Part shown: piece by piece, positions 33,042-42,120 of the stretch | Position numbering within the stretch: position 1 is the stretch's first letter | How the letters are laid out: each line of letters opens with the position of its first letter | Assembly: GCF_003112775.1 (NCBI RefSeq) | Contig: NZ_BFCH01000048.1 | Location: 1-64,000, forward strand | From: Mycobacterium montefiorense | Lineage (GTDB): Bacteria > Actinomycetota > Actinomycetes > Mycobacteriales > Mycobacteriaceae | Direction: 5' to 3' | DNA: 64,000 nt | Program-made: the position numbers and the translations under genes | The notes under the pieces: generated by a model | Seen by the model: only the letters and a program-made list of their open reading frames with translations | Databases searched by the model: none | What the model was told of the DNA's origin: nothing

Positions 33042-34013
33042 GTGGCACGGACTGCGACGCGAACCCCGGTGTGTGTGCTCGGCTTAGGACTTATCGGCGG
33101 TTCGATCATGCGAGCGGCGGCGGCCGCGGGCCGTGAAGTGTTCGGCTACAACCGCTCGGTAGAGGGTGCACACGGAGCGCTCGCCGATGGTTTTGCCGCC
33201 ACCACCGAGCTCAATGACACGCTGATCCGGGCCGCCGACGTCGACGCCTTGATCGTGTTGGCCGTGCCGATGCCCGCGCTGCCGGCGATGCTCGCCCACG
33301 TCCGCGAATTCGCCCCGAGATGCCCGCTCACCGACGTCACAAGCGTCAAAACGGCGGTCTTCGACGAGGTCATCGCGGCCGGTCTGCAGGACCGCTTTGT
33401 CGGCGGCCACCCGATGACGGGCACCGAAAGCTCGGGCTGGGCGGCCGGCCATGCCGGATTGTTCACGGCGGCACCGTGGGTGGTCAGCGTCGACGACCAC
33501 GTGGAGCCGGTGGTGTGGTGGATGGTGATGACGCTGGCGCTGGATTGCGGCGCGGTGGTGGTGCCGGCCAAATCCGATGAGCACGACGCCGCCGCGGCCG
33601 CCATTTCGCATCTGCCACACCTGCTCGCCGAGGCGTTGGCGGTGACGGCCGCGGAAGTTCCGCTGGCGTTCGCGCTGGCCGCCGGGTCTTTCCGGGACGG
33701 CACCCGGGTGGCGGGCAGCGCCCCGGATCTGGTGCGCGCGATGTGTGAAGGCAACACCGCCCACCTGCTGACGGCGGTCGACCGGATGATGGACCTGCTC
33801 AGCCGCACCCGCGACTCGCTGGATTGGGACAATTCGGTGGCCGACCTCGTCGAGGCGGGCCACGCCGCGCGAACGCGCTACGACCGCTTCCCGCGCTCCG
33901 ACATCTTCACCGTCGTGATCGGCGCGGAGAACTGGCGCGAAGAACTGGCCGCCGCCGGCCGGGCGGGCGGAGTCATCAGATCCGCTCTGCCAATCCGGGA
34001 TAGTCCACGATGA
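33042..34013 (+). CDS. tyrA: Prephenate dehydrogenase
   Basis: A 323-residue enzyme of tyrosine biosynthesis: prephenate to 4-hydroxyphenylpyruvate with NAD. The Rossmann motif GLGLIGGS (14-21) is followed by the helical domain bearing VGGHPMTGTESSGW and the substrate-binding HDAAAAAISHLPHLLAEAL region. The start is GTG at 33042. It matches the position of M. tuberculosis Rv3754. Its 3' end overlaps the convergent glycolipid-binding gene by 38 bp. The aromatic aminotransferase (hisC2) that completes the pathway is also in the window. Confidence 0.93.
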   Translation: MARTATRTPVCVLGLGLIGGSIMRAAAAAGREVFGYNRSVEGAHGALADGFAATTELNDTLIRAADVDALIVLAVPMPALPAMLAHVREFAPRCPLTDVTSVKTAVFDEVIAAGLQDRFVGGHPMTGTESSGWAAGHAGLFTAAPWVVSVDDHVEPVVWWMVMTLALDCGAVVVPAKSDEHDAAAAAISHLPHLLAEALAVTAAEVPLAFALAAGSFRDGTRVAGSAPDLVRAMCEGNTAHLLTAVDRMMDLLSRTRDSLDWDNSVADLVEAGHAARTRYDRFPRSDIFTVVIGAENWREELAAAGRAGGVIRSALPIRDSPR

Positions 34014-34572
34014 AGCCTTCGTCGTCGACGGTCACGGTGGTGTCGGCGACCGGCGAACGCAGCTTGATCCCTTCGGGGCCGCCCTGCCCGGTGTAGCTCA
34101 CCGTGGCCGCGTCGACCGTCATGTCCGGCACGTTGACGTAGACCACTGGCAACGTGATGGTTTCGGCCCGTTCGTGTAGCCCCAGACGACGGATGGGCAG
34201 CGCATTGAAGAACGGGCTGAACACCACGTCGAGGTCGAGTGCGCCGTTGTATCCCTCGCGTCGCTCGCCCTGATGGTCGGTGATCATCCACATGTTTTCC
34301 TCGTCACGCGCGATCGCGAGCTGACGCTCCCGCTCGGCGAGGGTGATCGTCAGCCCGAACCTCTTGGTGGCTCCGCTCTCGTCGGTCTGCAGTTCATAGA
34401 AGGCGCCGAATGCTGGATTCGTCGCGGTAGCCGCGGCCACGATGCGGCCGGTGGCTTTAATTCGCTTGCCGGACACCTGTACTCGCACCGATTCCATCCG
34501 GGAGATATCCGGTGCACGCCAGATCAGCATCGCGTTCCAGACGCGCTGAGTCGGGTCAGAGGGGCTGTTCAC
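33976..34572 (-). CDS. Putative glycolipid-binding protein (Rv3755c-like)
   Basis: A 198-residue protein of the putative glycolipid-binding family (PF06475-type), mostly beta strands: RVWNAMLIWRAPDISRMESV, RFGLTITLAERERQLAIARD and GALDLDVVFSPFFNALPIRRL. It is the last gene of the osmoprotectant-transporter operon, starting at GTG 34572, 5 bp after the proZ stop. Nothing in the sequence links it to transport directly, so its inclusion in the operon may be positional or may reflect a cell-envelope role. It overlaps the convergent tyrA by 38 bp. Confidence 0.82.
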   Translation of the reverse strand: MNSPSDPTQRVWNAMLIWRAPDISRMESVRVQVSGKRIKATGRIVAAATATNPAFGAFYELQTDESGATKRFGLTITLAERERQLAIARDEENMWMITDHQGERREGYNGALDLDVVFSPFFNALPIRRLGLHERAETITLPVVYVNVPDMTVDAATVSYTGQGGPEGIKLRSPVADTTVTVDDEGFIVDYPGLAERI

Positions 34573-34577
34573 ACTCC

Positions 34578-35321
34578 CTACCGTAGGACGTGGCCCCCGG
34601 CCGCGGCAGGCTGGTCGCCAACTGCGGTCGCTGTCACACCGTCGCGCCGCGCAGGCCTGCGCAACCGTCCGGTGCCCGGCACCGAAGCCCAGACCGCCGT
34701 CGCCAGCAGCCCGTCGAGGATCAGCGCCAGCGCGGCGACCATCAGCGCACCGACCAGAGCGAGCTGGAATTCGCGTTCTTTGATTCCGTCGATCAGGTAG
34801 CGGCCCAGCCCGCCGAGGCTGGCATACGCGGCCACGGTCGCGGTGGCGACGACCTGCAGCGTGGCGTTGCGCAGCCCGCCGAGAATCAACGGCATCGCGT
34901 TGGGGACCTCGACGCGCAGCAACACTTGGGCCTCCGTCATGCCCATCGCGCGGGCGGCGTCGACCGCCACCGGATCTACGTTGGCGATGCCCGCATACGT
35001 GCCGGCCAGCAGCGATGGCACACCGAGCAGCATCAGGGCGACCAGCGGCGGCCCGAAGCCCAGCCCGAACAGCAGCACGCCCAGCAACAGCACCCCGAGC
35101 GTCGGCAGTGAGCGCAGCCCGTTGACCGCGCCCACGACCAGAAGCGTGCCGCGGCCGGTGTGGCCGACGACCATCCCGACCGGAATCGCGATCAGTGCCG
35201 ACGCGCCCACCGCCATGGCGGTGTACTCGATGTGCTCCAAGATGCGTGCCGCCAGACCGACCGGGCCGGTCCAGTTGTCGACGGTAAGCAGATACGAGAC
35301 CGCCTGGCCGATGAAGTTCAT
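34578..35321 (-). CDS. proZ: Osmoprotectant ABC transporter permease
   Basis: A 247-residue membrane permease of the glycine betaine/proline/choline uptake system. It has about six helices and the EAA-like loop VDAARAMGMTEAQVLLRVEVP that contacts the ATPase ProV. The ATG at 35321 overlaps the proW stop (ATGA); the conserved N-terminus MNFIGQAVSYLL supports this choice over a longer reading. Length (239-250) fits M. tuberculosis ProZ. Partner permease is proW, ATPase proV, binding lipoprotein proX, all adjacent. Confidence 0.92.
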   Translation of the reverse strand: MNFIGQAVSYLLTVDNWTGPVGLAARILEHIEYTAMAVGASALIAIPVGMVVGHTGRGTLLVVGAVNGLRSLPTLGVLLLGVLLFGLGFGPPLVALMLLGVPSLLAGTYAGIANVDPVAVDAARAMGMTEAQVLLRVEVPNAMPLILGGLRNATLQVVATATVAAYASLGGLGRYLIDGIKEREFQLALVGALMVAALALILDGLLATAVWASVPGTGRLRRPARRDGVTATAVGDQPAAAGGHVLR

Positions 35322-36004
35322 CGCGCACCACCGACCACCGGGACCGCCACCGACCGCCGCCGCGCGGCGCCACCCGCGCGGGACCAAGGCGTGGCCAGCC
35401 GGCCGGCCAGCACGATCAACACGTCGATCACCACCGCCAACACGAACAGCGCGACGATGCCGGCCAGGATCTGGTCACTCTTGTCGGTCTGATACCCCTC
35501 GGTGAACCAGGTTCCCAGGCCGCCGATCCCGATCACCGAACCCACCGAGACCATCGCGATATTGGTCACCACCACCACCCGCAGCCCCGCAACCATGACC
35601 GGAATCGACAGCGGGAGTTCAACTTTCAGAATTCTCTTGACGGCCGAGTAGCCGATCGCGGTGGCGGCGTCACGGACCTGAGCCGGCACCGCGTCCAGCG
35701 CCTCTAGCACCGCGCGCACCATCAGCGCGGTGGTATAGGCCGTCAGCGCGACAAGGACGTTGGCCTCGTCGAGGATCCGGGTCCCGATGATCACCGGCAG
35801 CGCCACGAATAGCGCCAGCGACGGAACGGTGAACACCACACTGGCGGTCGCCGTCGTCAGCTGCCGCGCAATCGGTTGACGCTGCACCAGAACCCCCAGC
35901 GGCACCGCGATCAACAGCCCAATCAGCACTGGCACCAACGACAACCGCAGATGAGTCACGGTCAGCGTCCAGGCATCGCACAGGTGCGTGAGCAGGTAGT
36001 GCAT
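35318..36004 (-). CDS. proW: Osmoprotectant ABC transporter permease
   Basis: A 228-residue integral membrane permease paired with ProZ. Segments include LRLSLVPVLIGLLIAVPLGV and the cytoplasmic EAA-like loop VRDAATAIGYSAVKRILKVELP. It starts 2 bp after the proV stop (36007) and its stop overlaps the proZ start, so the operon order is proX-proV-proW-proZ. Five to six helices are apparent, normal for this family. Confidence 0.92.
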   Translation of the reverse strand: MHYLLTHLCDAWTLTVTHLRLSLVPVLIGLLIAVPLGVLVQRQPIARQLTTATASVVFTVPSLALFVALPVIIGTRILDEANVLVALTAYTTALMVRAVLEALDAVPAQVRDAATAIGYSAVKRILKVELPLSIPVMVAGLRVVVVTNIAMVSVGSVIGIGGLGTWFTEGYQTDKSDQILAGIVALFVLAVVIDVLIVLAGRLATPWSRAGGAARRRSVAVPVVGGAR

Positions 36005-36006
36005 GG

Positions 36007-37098
36007 TCAGGTCCGCCGCTGAGATTCGACCGCGGCCAGCACGTCGGCGGCCGACACCCCGCCGATGACCTTGCCGTCGTCGTCGACGGCGATCCCCACG
36101 GTCGACGGCGACGACAGCGACGCGTCCAGCGCGTGGCTGAGATTGCCGCCAGGGCGCAACAATGCGCCGACGGCGCTGATGCTGTCGGTCAACGACGCGC
36201 CACCGGCGTGCCGCCGCAAGCCGTCGCCGTCGATCCAGCCCAGCGGTGCGCCGTGGTCGTCGACCACTACCACCCAGCCGGTGATCAATCGATCGGTCAG
36301 CCTACTGGCGGAGACGGTGTCGACGGTGTGCAGCGGCAGGCCGTTCGCGTCGATCAGCTGCAGCCACCGGTAGCCACGCCCGAGACCGATGAATTTGGTC
36401 ACGAAATCGTTGGCCGGCCAGGAAAGGACTTCGGTGGGTTCGTCGTACTGTTGCAACGCGCCCCTTTGCCCGAAGATCGCGACTTGGTCGGCAAGTTTGA
36501 GCGCCTCGTCGATGTCGTGTGTCACGAACACGATGGTTTTGTGCAATTCGCTTTGCAGGCGCAATATTTCGTTCTGCAGCTCAAGACGAACCACGGGGTC
36601 CACAGCCGAGAACGGCTCGTCCATCAACAGGATTGGCGGGTCGGCGGCCAGTGCGCGAGCGACACCGACGCGCTGTTGTTCTCCGCCGGAGAGCTGCGCC
36701 GGGTAACGGTTGGCCAGGTTGGCGTCCAGCCCGACGCGCTCGGGTACGTCGTAGGCCGCCTTTCGTGCCGCCCGGCGCGACTGCCCCCGCAACACCGGAA
36801 CCGTCGCGACGTTGTCGATGACGCGTTGATGCGGCATCAGCCCGGCGTGCTGAATCACGTATCCGATTCCGAGCCGCAGCTTCACCGGGTCGACGCCAGC
36901 GACGTCCTGTCCGTCGACGGTAATGGTGCCCGATGTCGGCTCGATCATCCGGTTGATCATCCGCAGCGCCGTAGTCTTACCGCTTCCGGAGGAACCGACG
37001 AAGACCGTCAACTTGCCGTAGGGGACCACCAGACTGAGCCCGTCCACCGCGGTGGTCCCGTCGGTGAATACCTTGCTGACATTGTCGAAGACGATCAA
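36007..37098 (-). CDS. proV: Osmoprotectant ABC transporter ATP-binding protein
   Basis: A 363-residue ATPase. Walker A GSSGSGKTT (about 36-44), signature LSGGEQQRVGVARAL, Walker B ILLMDEPFSAVD and the H-loop FVTHDIDEAL are all present. The C-terminal 120 residues form a pair of CBS domains (LITGWVVVVDDHGAPLGWIDG, GIAVDDDGKVIGGVSAADVL) that sense ionic strength or nucleotides in such transporters. The only in-frame start is TTG at 37098, preceded by GGGGTGTGG, an unusual start codon. It is 22 bp after proX. Confidence 0.93.
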   Translation of the reverse strand: MIVFDNVSKVFTDGTTAVDGLSLVVPYGKLTVFVGSSGSGKTTALRMINRMIEPTSGTITVDGQDVAGVDPVKLRLGIGYVIQHAGLMPHQRVIDNVATVPVLRGQSRRAARKAAYDVPERVGLDANLANRYPAQLSGGEQQRVGVARALAADPPILLMDEPFSAVDPVVRLELQNEILRLQSELHKTIVFVTHDIDEALKLADQVAIFGQRGALQQYDEPTEVLSWPANDFVTKFIGLGRGYRWLQLIDANGLPLHTVDTVSASRLTDRLITGWVVVVDDHGAPLGWIDGDGLRRHAGGASLTDSISAVGALLRPGGNLSHALDASLSSPSTVGIAVDDDGKVIGGVSAADVLAAVESQRRT

Positions 37099-37120
37099 CG
37101 CGCCACACCCCAGCCGGCTG

Positions 37121-38068
37121 TCATTGGGTAATCGGATGGTTGAAGCCGTTGTCCCGGACCCAGTTTCGAGCAGCCTGGTCGGGATCGATGCCGGAGTTGC
37201 CCGCCACCGCCGCGTTGAGCCCGGCCAGGCAGTCCGTGGTTAGCTTCGCCGAGACCGCATCCAGGACCACTTTGAGGTGATCGGACTTCTTCTGCGAATT
37301 CACTAGCGGCACAATGTTGCCGGCCACGAAGTTGTGTTCGGGGTCCTCGAGCGTCACCAGATGGTCTTGCCTGATCGCCGGTGAGGTGGTGAAGATGTTG
37401 GCCGCGGTGACCTTTCCCCCGACCAACGCGCGCACCGTCACCGCGCCGCCACCGTCGTCGATGACGATGAAGTTGCCGGGACTGATGTTGAGCGAGTACT
37501 TCTGGCGCAGCCCGGGCAGGCCGGATGGGCGGTTCTCGAACGCCGAAGGTGCCCCGAACTTCACTTCCGGGGAGTGAGCAGCCAGGTCGGCGATGGTTTT
37601 GAGGTTCCACTGGGCGGCGGTTGTGCTGGTGACACTGACCGTGTCGGTGTCGGACGCTGGTGACGGCGTCAGCAGCGACAGGTCACCCGGCAATTTCTGG
37701 TAGAGCTCCAATTCGACGGCTCCCAGCATGGTCGCGGTCGAGTTGGGAGCGAAGTAGCGCAGTAGATTACCGACGTATTCCGGTACCAAATCGATGGAAT
37801 GGTCTTTGAGCGCCGGGATGTACGTCTCGCGACTGCCGATACCCATTCGCCGCCCGACATCGAAACCGTTGGCCTGCAACGTCTGTGCATAGATCTCGGC
37901 GATGATCTGGGATTCCGGGAAGTCTGCGGAGCCGACCACGATGGATTTCATGCTGCGCATTTGCGGCGCCAGCGGATCGGAATTGCTGCAGGCCGCGACC
38001 AGGCACGTGGCCGCACACCACACCGCCGCAGGGATGATCGCGCGGCGCACGCGCCGCAGCATCCTCAT
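37121..38068 (-). CDS. proX: Osmoprotectant-binding lipoprotein
   Basis: A 315-residue substrate-binding lipoprotein. The signal peptide ends in the lipobox LVAAC with Cys27 as the lipidated residue. The mature protein begins with a linker, then the binding fold: IVVGSADFPESQIIAEIYAQ, DLVPEYVGNLLRYF and SDTDTVSVTSTTAAQWNLKT are typical of betaine/choline-type OpuAC/ProX. The length equals that of M. tuberculosis ProX (Rv3759c) as I recall it. It heads the operon and is divergent from a small LapA-domain gene, so the promoter lies between 38069 and 38171. Confidence 0.92.
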   Translation of the reverse strand: MRMLRRVRRAIIPAAVWCAATCLVAACSNSDPLAPQMRSMKSIVVGSADFPESQIIAEIYAQTLQANGFDVGRRMGIGSRETYIPALKDHSIDLVPEYVGNLLRYFAPNSTATMLGAVELELYQKLPGDLSLLTPSPASDTDTVSVTSTTAAQWNLKTIADLAAHSPEVKFGAPSAFENRPSGLPGLRQKYSLNISPGNFIVIDDGGGAVTVRALVGGKVTAANIFTTSPAIRQDHLVTLEDPEHNFVAGNIVPLVNSQKKSDHLKVVLDAVSAKLTTDCLAGLNAAVAGNSGIDPDQAARNWVRDNGFNHPITQ

Positions 38069-38171
38069 AACGCTGACACTAACGGCAGAAGCGACCTGGC
38101 GCTGTCGCCATGAAGCATGCGGTTTGCGTGGTTTGGTTTCATTCTGCGTGCGATGGGACAAAGATGGATCT

Positions 38172-38561
38172 ATGAGCAGCAACCACCCTGGCTCGCCGGA
38201 CAACCCGCCGCCAACGCCCGCTTCGGGGCCTCCCCCCAAGCCCGTCCCGGCGCCTCCCCCAGCGCCCCCTGCCGGCGCGAAGTCCAGCGAACCGGCCATC
38301 GGATTCACCCGGGCCGGCGCCCTGTGGACTGCGTTGATCGCGGGCTTCTTGATCCTGATTCTGTTGCTGATCTTCATCACCCAGAACACGACGTCGACGC
38401 CTTTCCAGTTCTTGGGCTGGCATTGGAACCTGCCACTGGGGGTGGCCATCCTGCTGGCTGCCGTGGTTGGCGGGTTACTCACCGTGGCCGTCGGCACCGC
38501 GCGCATCCTGCAACTACGTCGCGCCGCCAAGAAGCAGCACGCCGCGGCGATGCGGCGCTAG
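38172..38561 (+). CDS. LapA-domain (DUF1049) membrane protein
   Basis: A 129-residue membrane protein of the LapA/DUF1049 family, at the position of M. tuberculosis Rv3760. A Pro-rich N-terminal tail (residues 1-50, PPPTPASGPPPKPVP) precedes two helices, LWTALIAGFLILILLLIFI and LGVAILLAAVVGGLLTVAVG, joined by the short loop NTTSTPFQFLGWHWN. The basic C-terminus RRAAKKQHAA is cytosolic. Overlaps the convergent fadE36 gene by 4 bp. Role unknown. Confidence 0.85.
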   Translation: MSSNHPGSPDNPPPTPASGPPPKPVPAPPPAPPAGAKSSEPAIGFTRAGALWTALIAGFLILILLLIFITQNTTSTPFQFLGWHWNLPLGVAILLAAVVGGLLTVAVGTARILQLRRAAKKQHAAAMRR

Positions 38562-39604
38562 CCGGGCAGCTTGGCTAGCTCCCCGAGTCCCCGCGAGATC
38601 AACGGCGCGACCACCTCGGGCATGTGCTCGGAGTCTTTACCGCTGGCCTGATCCGACATCCGCCTGCGGAAGTCGATGCCGGCCGCGATGATGGCGAGCT
38701 TGAAATAGGCCAACGCCATGTAGAACTCCCAATGCGCCAGCGGTATCCCGGCGACCAGCGAGTACCGATCGGCCAACTCGTCGGCCGTCGGCAGCAGCGG
38801 CGACGTCCAGGCGGCCTGCGCATTGACGATCAGATCCAGCGCCGGGTCGCGATACACACACATCAGGGCCGCGTCGGACAGCGGATCTCCCAGCGTCGAG
38901 AGTTCCCAATCCACCACGGCGCGCACCCGCGTCGGGTCGTCGGCGTCCAGGATGGTGTTGTCGATCCGGTAGTCACCGTGCACGATCGAAGTGCGACTCT
39001 GTTGCGGAATCGCTTGCTGCAGGCCGGAATGCAGTCGTTCGACGTCGGCGTCGCGATGGTCGTCGGGCAGCCGCACCAGTTCCCATTGGGAGCCCCAGCG
39101 ACGCACTTGACGTTCCAGATAGCCGCTGGGTTTGCCGAAGTCGGCCAGCCCCACCGCATTCGGGTCGACGTTGTGCAAGTCGACGAGCACCCGGATCAGT
39201 CCGTCGACGCATTTGTCGATCACGGTGTGATTGAAGGCTTCGAGTTGAGCGCGGCGGCGCACCACCTGCCCGGCAACGAACTCGACGATCTGGAACGGTG
39301 CGCCCAGCACCGAGTCGTCCTCGCACAGCGCGATCGCGCGGGCCACCGGAACGGGCGTGTCGTGCAGGGCCGCCACCACTTTGTACTCGCGGGCCATATC
39401 GTGCGCCGACGGGGTCAGGCCGTGTAGCGGTGGACGGCGCACCAGCCAGTTAGTTTTGTCGTCGTAGACCCGGAATGTCAGATTGGAGCGACCGCCGGAG
39501 ATGAAGTCCCCACGCAAGTGGCCGTCGCGTTCGATGCCAAGCGAACGCAAATACCGGTCCAGCGCGGGCAGGTCCAGCCCGTCGAGTCGATCAGCCGAAG
39601 TCAC
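38558..39604 (-). CDS. fadE36: Phosphotransferase-family protein (FadE36-like)
   Basis: A 348-residue protein matching M. tuberculosis Rv3761c, named FadE36 but carrying an aminoglycoside-phosphotransferase/choline-kinase fold. The catalytic loop is SIVHGDYRIDNTI (HGDY with Asn) and the metal-binding Asp is in RAVVDWELSTLGDPLSD. The acyl-CoA dehydrogenase name is historical: no flavin or ACAD motif is seen. It may phosphorylate a small molecule or belong to a fatty-acid-related pathway as suggested by its genomic habit. ATG at 39604. Confidence 0.85.
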   Translation of the reverse strand: MTSADRLDGLDLPALDRYLRSLGIERDGHLRGDFISGGRSNLTFRVYDDKTNWLVRRPPLHGLTPSAHDMAREYKVVAALHDTPVPVARAIALCEDDSVLGAPFQIVEFVAGQVVRRRAQLEAFNHTVIDKCVDGLIRVLVDLHNVDPNAVGLADFGKPSGYLERQVRRWGSQWELVRLPDDHRDADVERLHSGLQQAIPQQSRTSIVHGDYRIDNTILDADDPTRVRAVVDWELSTLGDPLSDAALMCVYRDPALDLIVNAQAAWTSPLLPTADELADRYSLVAGIPLAHWEFYMALAYFKLAIIAAGIDFRRRMSDQASGKDSEHMPEVVAPLISRGLGELAKLPG

Positions 39605-39613
39605 CGAACTTGT

Positions 39614-40222
39614 CTACCATCGCTGATTACGCGGCAACAGGTCCCACACGTGTTCGACCGCATTGACTCCAGCCACCGTCGCCTGGCCGCTCCGCGAGTA
39701 CAGCAACCGAGTCACCGATGCGTAGTCGACGGGAAACGACAACAGCCGGGTCGTGCCGAGGATCTCGTGCAGCAGCAGGTTGATCACCCCACCGTGGCTG
39801 AACACCGCAACGGTGTCTTCGGGGTCGGCGGACGCGACGAGATCGTCCACCGCCGCCGTCACCCGCGCCCGGAACGCGTCCTCGTCGACCACACTGGGCA
39901 GATGACCCTGGGCCAGTCGCTCCCACTCTTTCGGATTTTCCTGACGGATCTGCTCGATGGGGATGTACACGGGAAGGTCGCGATCGTATTCGGCAAAGCG
40001 CTCGTCAATTTCGACGGACAACTCCCGGGCCACCGCGACCGGTTCGGCGGTCTGCACGGCGCGCCGCTGAGGGCTGCTGATGACCCGGGAGATCGGGAAC
40101 CGGGCGAGCGCCTCGGGCAGGCGCGCGATCTGGGCCACTCCCTTTTCCGACAGGTCCGGGTCGGAACCCTGGCCGTGTTCGCTGCGCAGCGGCAACGCAT
40201 GCCGGACCAGAAGCACTTGCAT
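39614..40222 (-). CDS. Histidine phosphatase family protein
   Basis: A 202-residue histidine phosphatase (phosphoglycerate-mutase-like) with the catalytic LVRHALP motif at the N-terminus, a second Arg in SSPQRRAVQTAEP and the proton-donor His in VAVFSHGGVIN. Substrate class is unknown; the family spans phosphosugars, phosphoproteins and acyl carriers. The ATG at 40222 gives the complete fold. It starts 118 bp from the divergent methyltransferase and ends 9 bp before the FadE36 start, in which it may share a transcript. Confidence 0.86.
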   Translation of the reverse strand: MQVLLVRHALPLRSEHGQGSDPDLSEKGVAQIARLPEALARFPISRVISSPQRRAVQTAEPVAVARELSVEIDERFAEYDRDLPVYIPIEQIRQENPKEWERLAQGHLPSVVDEDAFRARVTAAVDDLVASADPEDTVAVFSHGGVINLLLHEILGTTRLLSFPVDYASVTRLLYSRSGQATVAGVNAVEHVWDLLPRNQRW

Positions 40223-40340
40223 GGGTCTCCCTGTGGTCGGGTGATCAGTGGCCGGTTCGCAGTTTCTCATCGCGCCCTGCCGCGGCGCGCGGCCGTCTCC
40301 TAATCTGCAAGAGAGGGAGGCCCGATCTCGAGGAGGACAG

Positions 40341-41000
40341 ATGACCCAGCCGAGCATCGATTGGGATGCCGCCTACCGACAAGAAGCGCCACCGCCGTGG
40401 AGCATCGGCAAGCCGCAGCCCGAGCTGGCATCGCTGATCGATCAAGGCAAGGTCCGCGGCGAGGTGCTGGACGCCGGCTGCGGCCACGCCGCCCTGGCAC
40501 TCGACCTCGCCGCGCGCGGTTACCCCGTCGTCGGGCTGGACGCCAGCGCGACCGCGGTCGACGCCGCAGCCGCGGCCGCCGCCGAACAAGGACTGACAAC
40601 AGCAACTTTCACGCAGGCCGACGTCACCGACTTCGGCGGCTATGACGGACGCTTTGCCACCATCCTGGACAGTGGGCTGTTCCACGCTTTGGCGCCCGAG
40701 GGCCGTCAGGGTTATCTGCGGTCGATCTCACGGGCCGCCGCGCCCGGGGCGACGCTCTACATCCTGGCGTTCGCCGCAGGCGCGCTGGGCGAGCAGGACG
40801 GCGTGCCCGGTCCACGTGGCTTCACGGAAAGCGAATTGCGGGACGCCGTCTCGACGCTGTGGCAGGTCGACGGCATCCGTGCCGCCAAGGTGTACGGCAA
40901 CGACGCATCACTCGATGCCGAGTTACCGAACGCCGAGCACGACGGCGAAGGGCACTTCATGGTGCCGGGGCTCCTGCTCAGCGCGCACAAGCCCGGGTAG
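40341..41000 (+). CDS. Class I SAM-dependent methyltransferase
   Basis: A 219-residue methyltransferase. VLDAGCGHAALALDLAARGYPVVGLD carries motif I (split for clarity: DAGCG and VVGLD), with FTQADVTDF and ILDSGLFHAL downstream, matching thiopurine-type or tellurite-type small methyltransferases. The ATG at 40341 is preceded by AGGAGG, a strong ribosome binding site. It is divergent from the histidine phosphatase. Substrate unknown. Confidence 0.85.
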   Translation: MTQPSIDWDAAYRQEAPPPWSIGKPQPELASLIDQGKVRGEVLDAGCGHAALALDLAARGYPVVGLDASATAVDAAAAAAAEQGLTTATFTQADVTDFGGYDGRFATILDSGLFHALAPEGRQGYLRSISRAAAPGATLYILAFAAGALGEQDGVPGPRGFTESELRDAVSTLWQVDGIRAAKVYGNDASLDAELPNAEHDGEGHFMVPGLLLSAHKPG

Positions 41001-41028
41001 CGGGTCTGCGCACGCTCTGGCGCCGCCG

Positions 41029-41049
41029 GTGGAGAATGCTATTCTCCAC
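41029..41049. promoter_or_regulatory. Perfect 21-bp operator palindrome
   Basis: GTGGAGAAT-GCT-ATTCTCCAC, nine-base arms with a three-base centre, 23 bp upstream of the phosphotransferase start. The right arm overlaps TATTCT, a good -10 hexamer, so a bound repressor would block initiation. The operon downstream encodes a TetR protein (44254-44865), the likely cognate regulator. Confidence 0.7.
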
Positions 41050-41072
41050 ACAGAGAGTGGGGTGTGCGGACA

Positions 41073-42119
41073 ATGACGACTGCCGGTGAAACCCAACTGG
41101 ACCCGGGTGTGCTGGGTCGATGGCTCGATGCCAACGACGCACCGGGCGGCGGCGAAGAACCGTTGCTGGAACAACTCAAAGGCGGCTCGCAGAACACGCT
41201 GTATCTGATTGCACGTGGCAGCGAGCGCATGGTGCTGCGGATGCCCGGCGCCCGCGCGGACGCCGCCCGGATCGACGGCTTGCTGCGCGAGATCCGGCTG
41301 GTGCGGGCACTGTCCGGCACCGATGTACCGCACGCCGAGCTGATCGCCGCCGATGACAGTGGCACCGTGCTCGGCATGCCGTTCTACGTGATGCGAGCGA
41401 TCGACGGCTGGAGCCCGATGGACGGGGGCTGGCAGCCACCGTTCGACACCGACCCAGACGCCCGCCGCGGCCTCGCATTCGAACTCGTCGAGGGTGCCGC
41501 CAAGCTGGGCCGGGTGGACTGGCGACGCCAAGGACTCGAGGGCTTCGGCCGCCCGGACGGATTTCACGATCGGCAAGTCGATCGTTGGCTGGCGTTTCTC
41601 GACTCCTACAAGGTCCGCGAGCTGCCCGGCCTGGACGAGGCCACCGCATGGCTGCGCCGCAATCGGCCCGCGCAGTACCAGCCGGGCATCATGCACGGCG
41701 ACTACCAGTTCGCCAACGTGATGTTCGCGCATGGGGGCACGGCTCAGCTCGCCGCGATCGTGGATTGGGAGATGACGACGGTAGGCGATCCACTGCTCGA
41801 TCTCGCCTGGGCATTGCTGGGCTACGACGGCGAAACCCCCAAGGCGGACGGGTTTTATCTGGACATGGCCGGGATGCCGACGCGCAGCGAATTGCTGAGT
41901 CACTACGAGTTAGTCAGCGGGCTTTCCACCGAGAACATCGACTACTACCTGGTGCTGGCCAACTGGAAACTCGGCATCGTGCTGGAAAAGACGTACGCTG
42001 CCGGCGTGCGGACCGGAAAAGTCGACCCGAAGATCACCGATGCATTCGGGCCGATGATTCTTGCGCTCATCGCGACGGCGGCTCAGATGGCCCACAACCT
42101 GCCTGCCGGAGCGCGCTGA
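41073..42119 (+). CDS. Phosphotransferase-family protein
   Basis: A 348-residue APH/choline-kinase fold protein like FadE36 and the gene at 54176. Catalytic loop IMHGDYQFANVMF and metal-binding Asp in AAIVDWEMTTVGDPLLDL. It starts at ATG 41073 after GTGGGGTG; an upstream GTG is possible. It is the first gene of an operon with an SDR, an acyl-CoA dehydrogenase, a TetR regulator and a quinone oxidoreductase, an arrangement seen in fatty-acid or aromatic catabolic loci. The phosphoryl acceptor is unknown. Confidence 0.86.
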   Translation: MTTAGETQLDPGVLGRWLDANDAPGGGEEPLLEQLKGGSQNTLYLIARGSERMVLRMPGARADAARIDGLLREIRLVRALSGTDVPHAELIAADDSGTVLGMPFYVMRAIDGWSPMDGGWQPPFDTDPDARRGLAFELVEGAAKLGRVDWRRQGLEGFGRPDGFHDRQVDRWLAFLDSYKVRELPGLDEATAWLRRNRPAQYQPGIMHGDYQFANVMFAHGGTAQLAAIVDWEMTTVGDPLLDLAWALLGYDGETPKADGFYLDMAGMPTRSELLSHYELVSGLSTENIDYYLVLANWKLGIVLEKTYAAGVRTGKVDPKITDAFGPMILALIATAAQMAHNLPAGAR

Positions 42120-42120
42120 A

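Noticed and set aside
33976..35373. A 465-codon version of the glycolipid-binding protein
   Set aside because: The N-terminal half is an out-of-frame reading of proZ; the start GTG at 34572 fits the operon spacing.
38558..39604. An acyl-CoA dehydrogenase, as the name fadE36 implies
   Set aside because: The sequence has a phosphotransferase fold (HGDY-N and the DWE metal site) and no ACAD motif.
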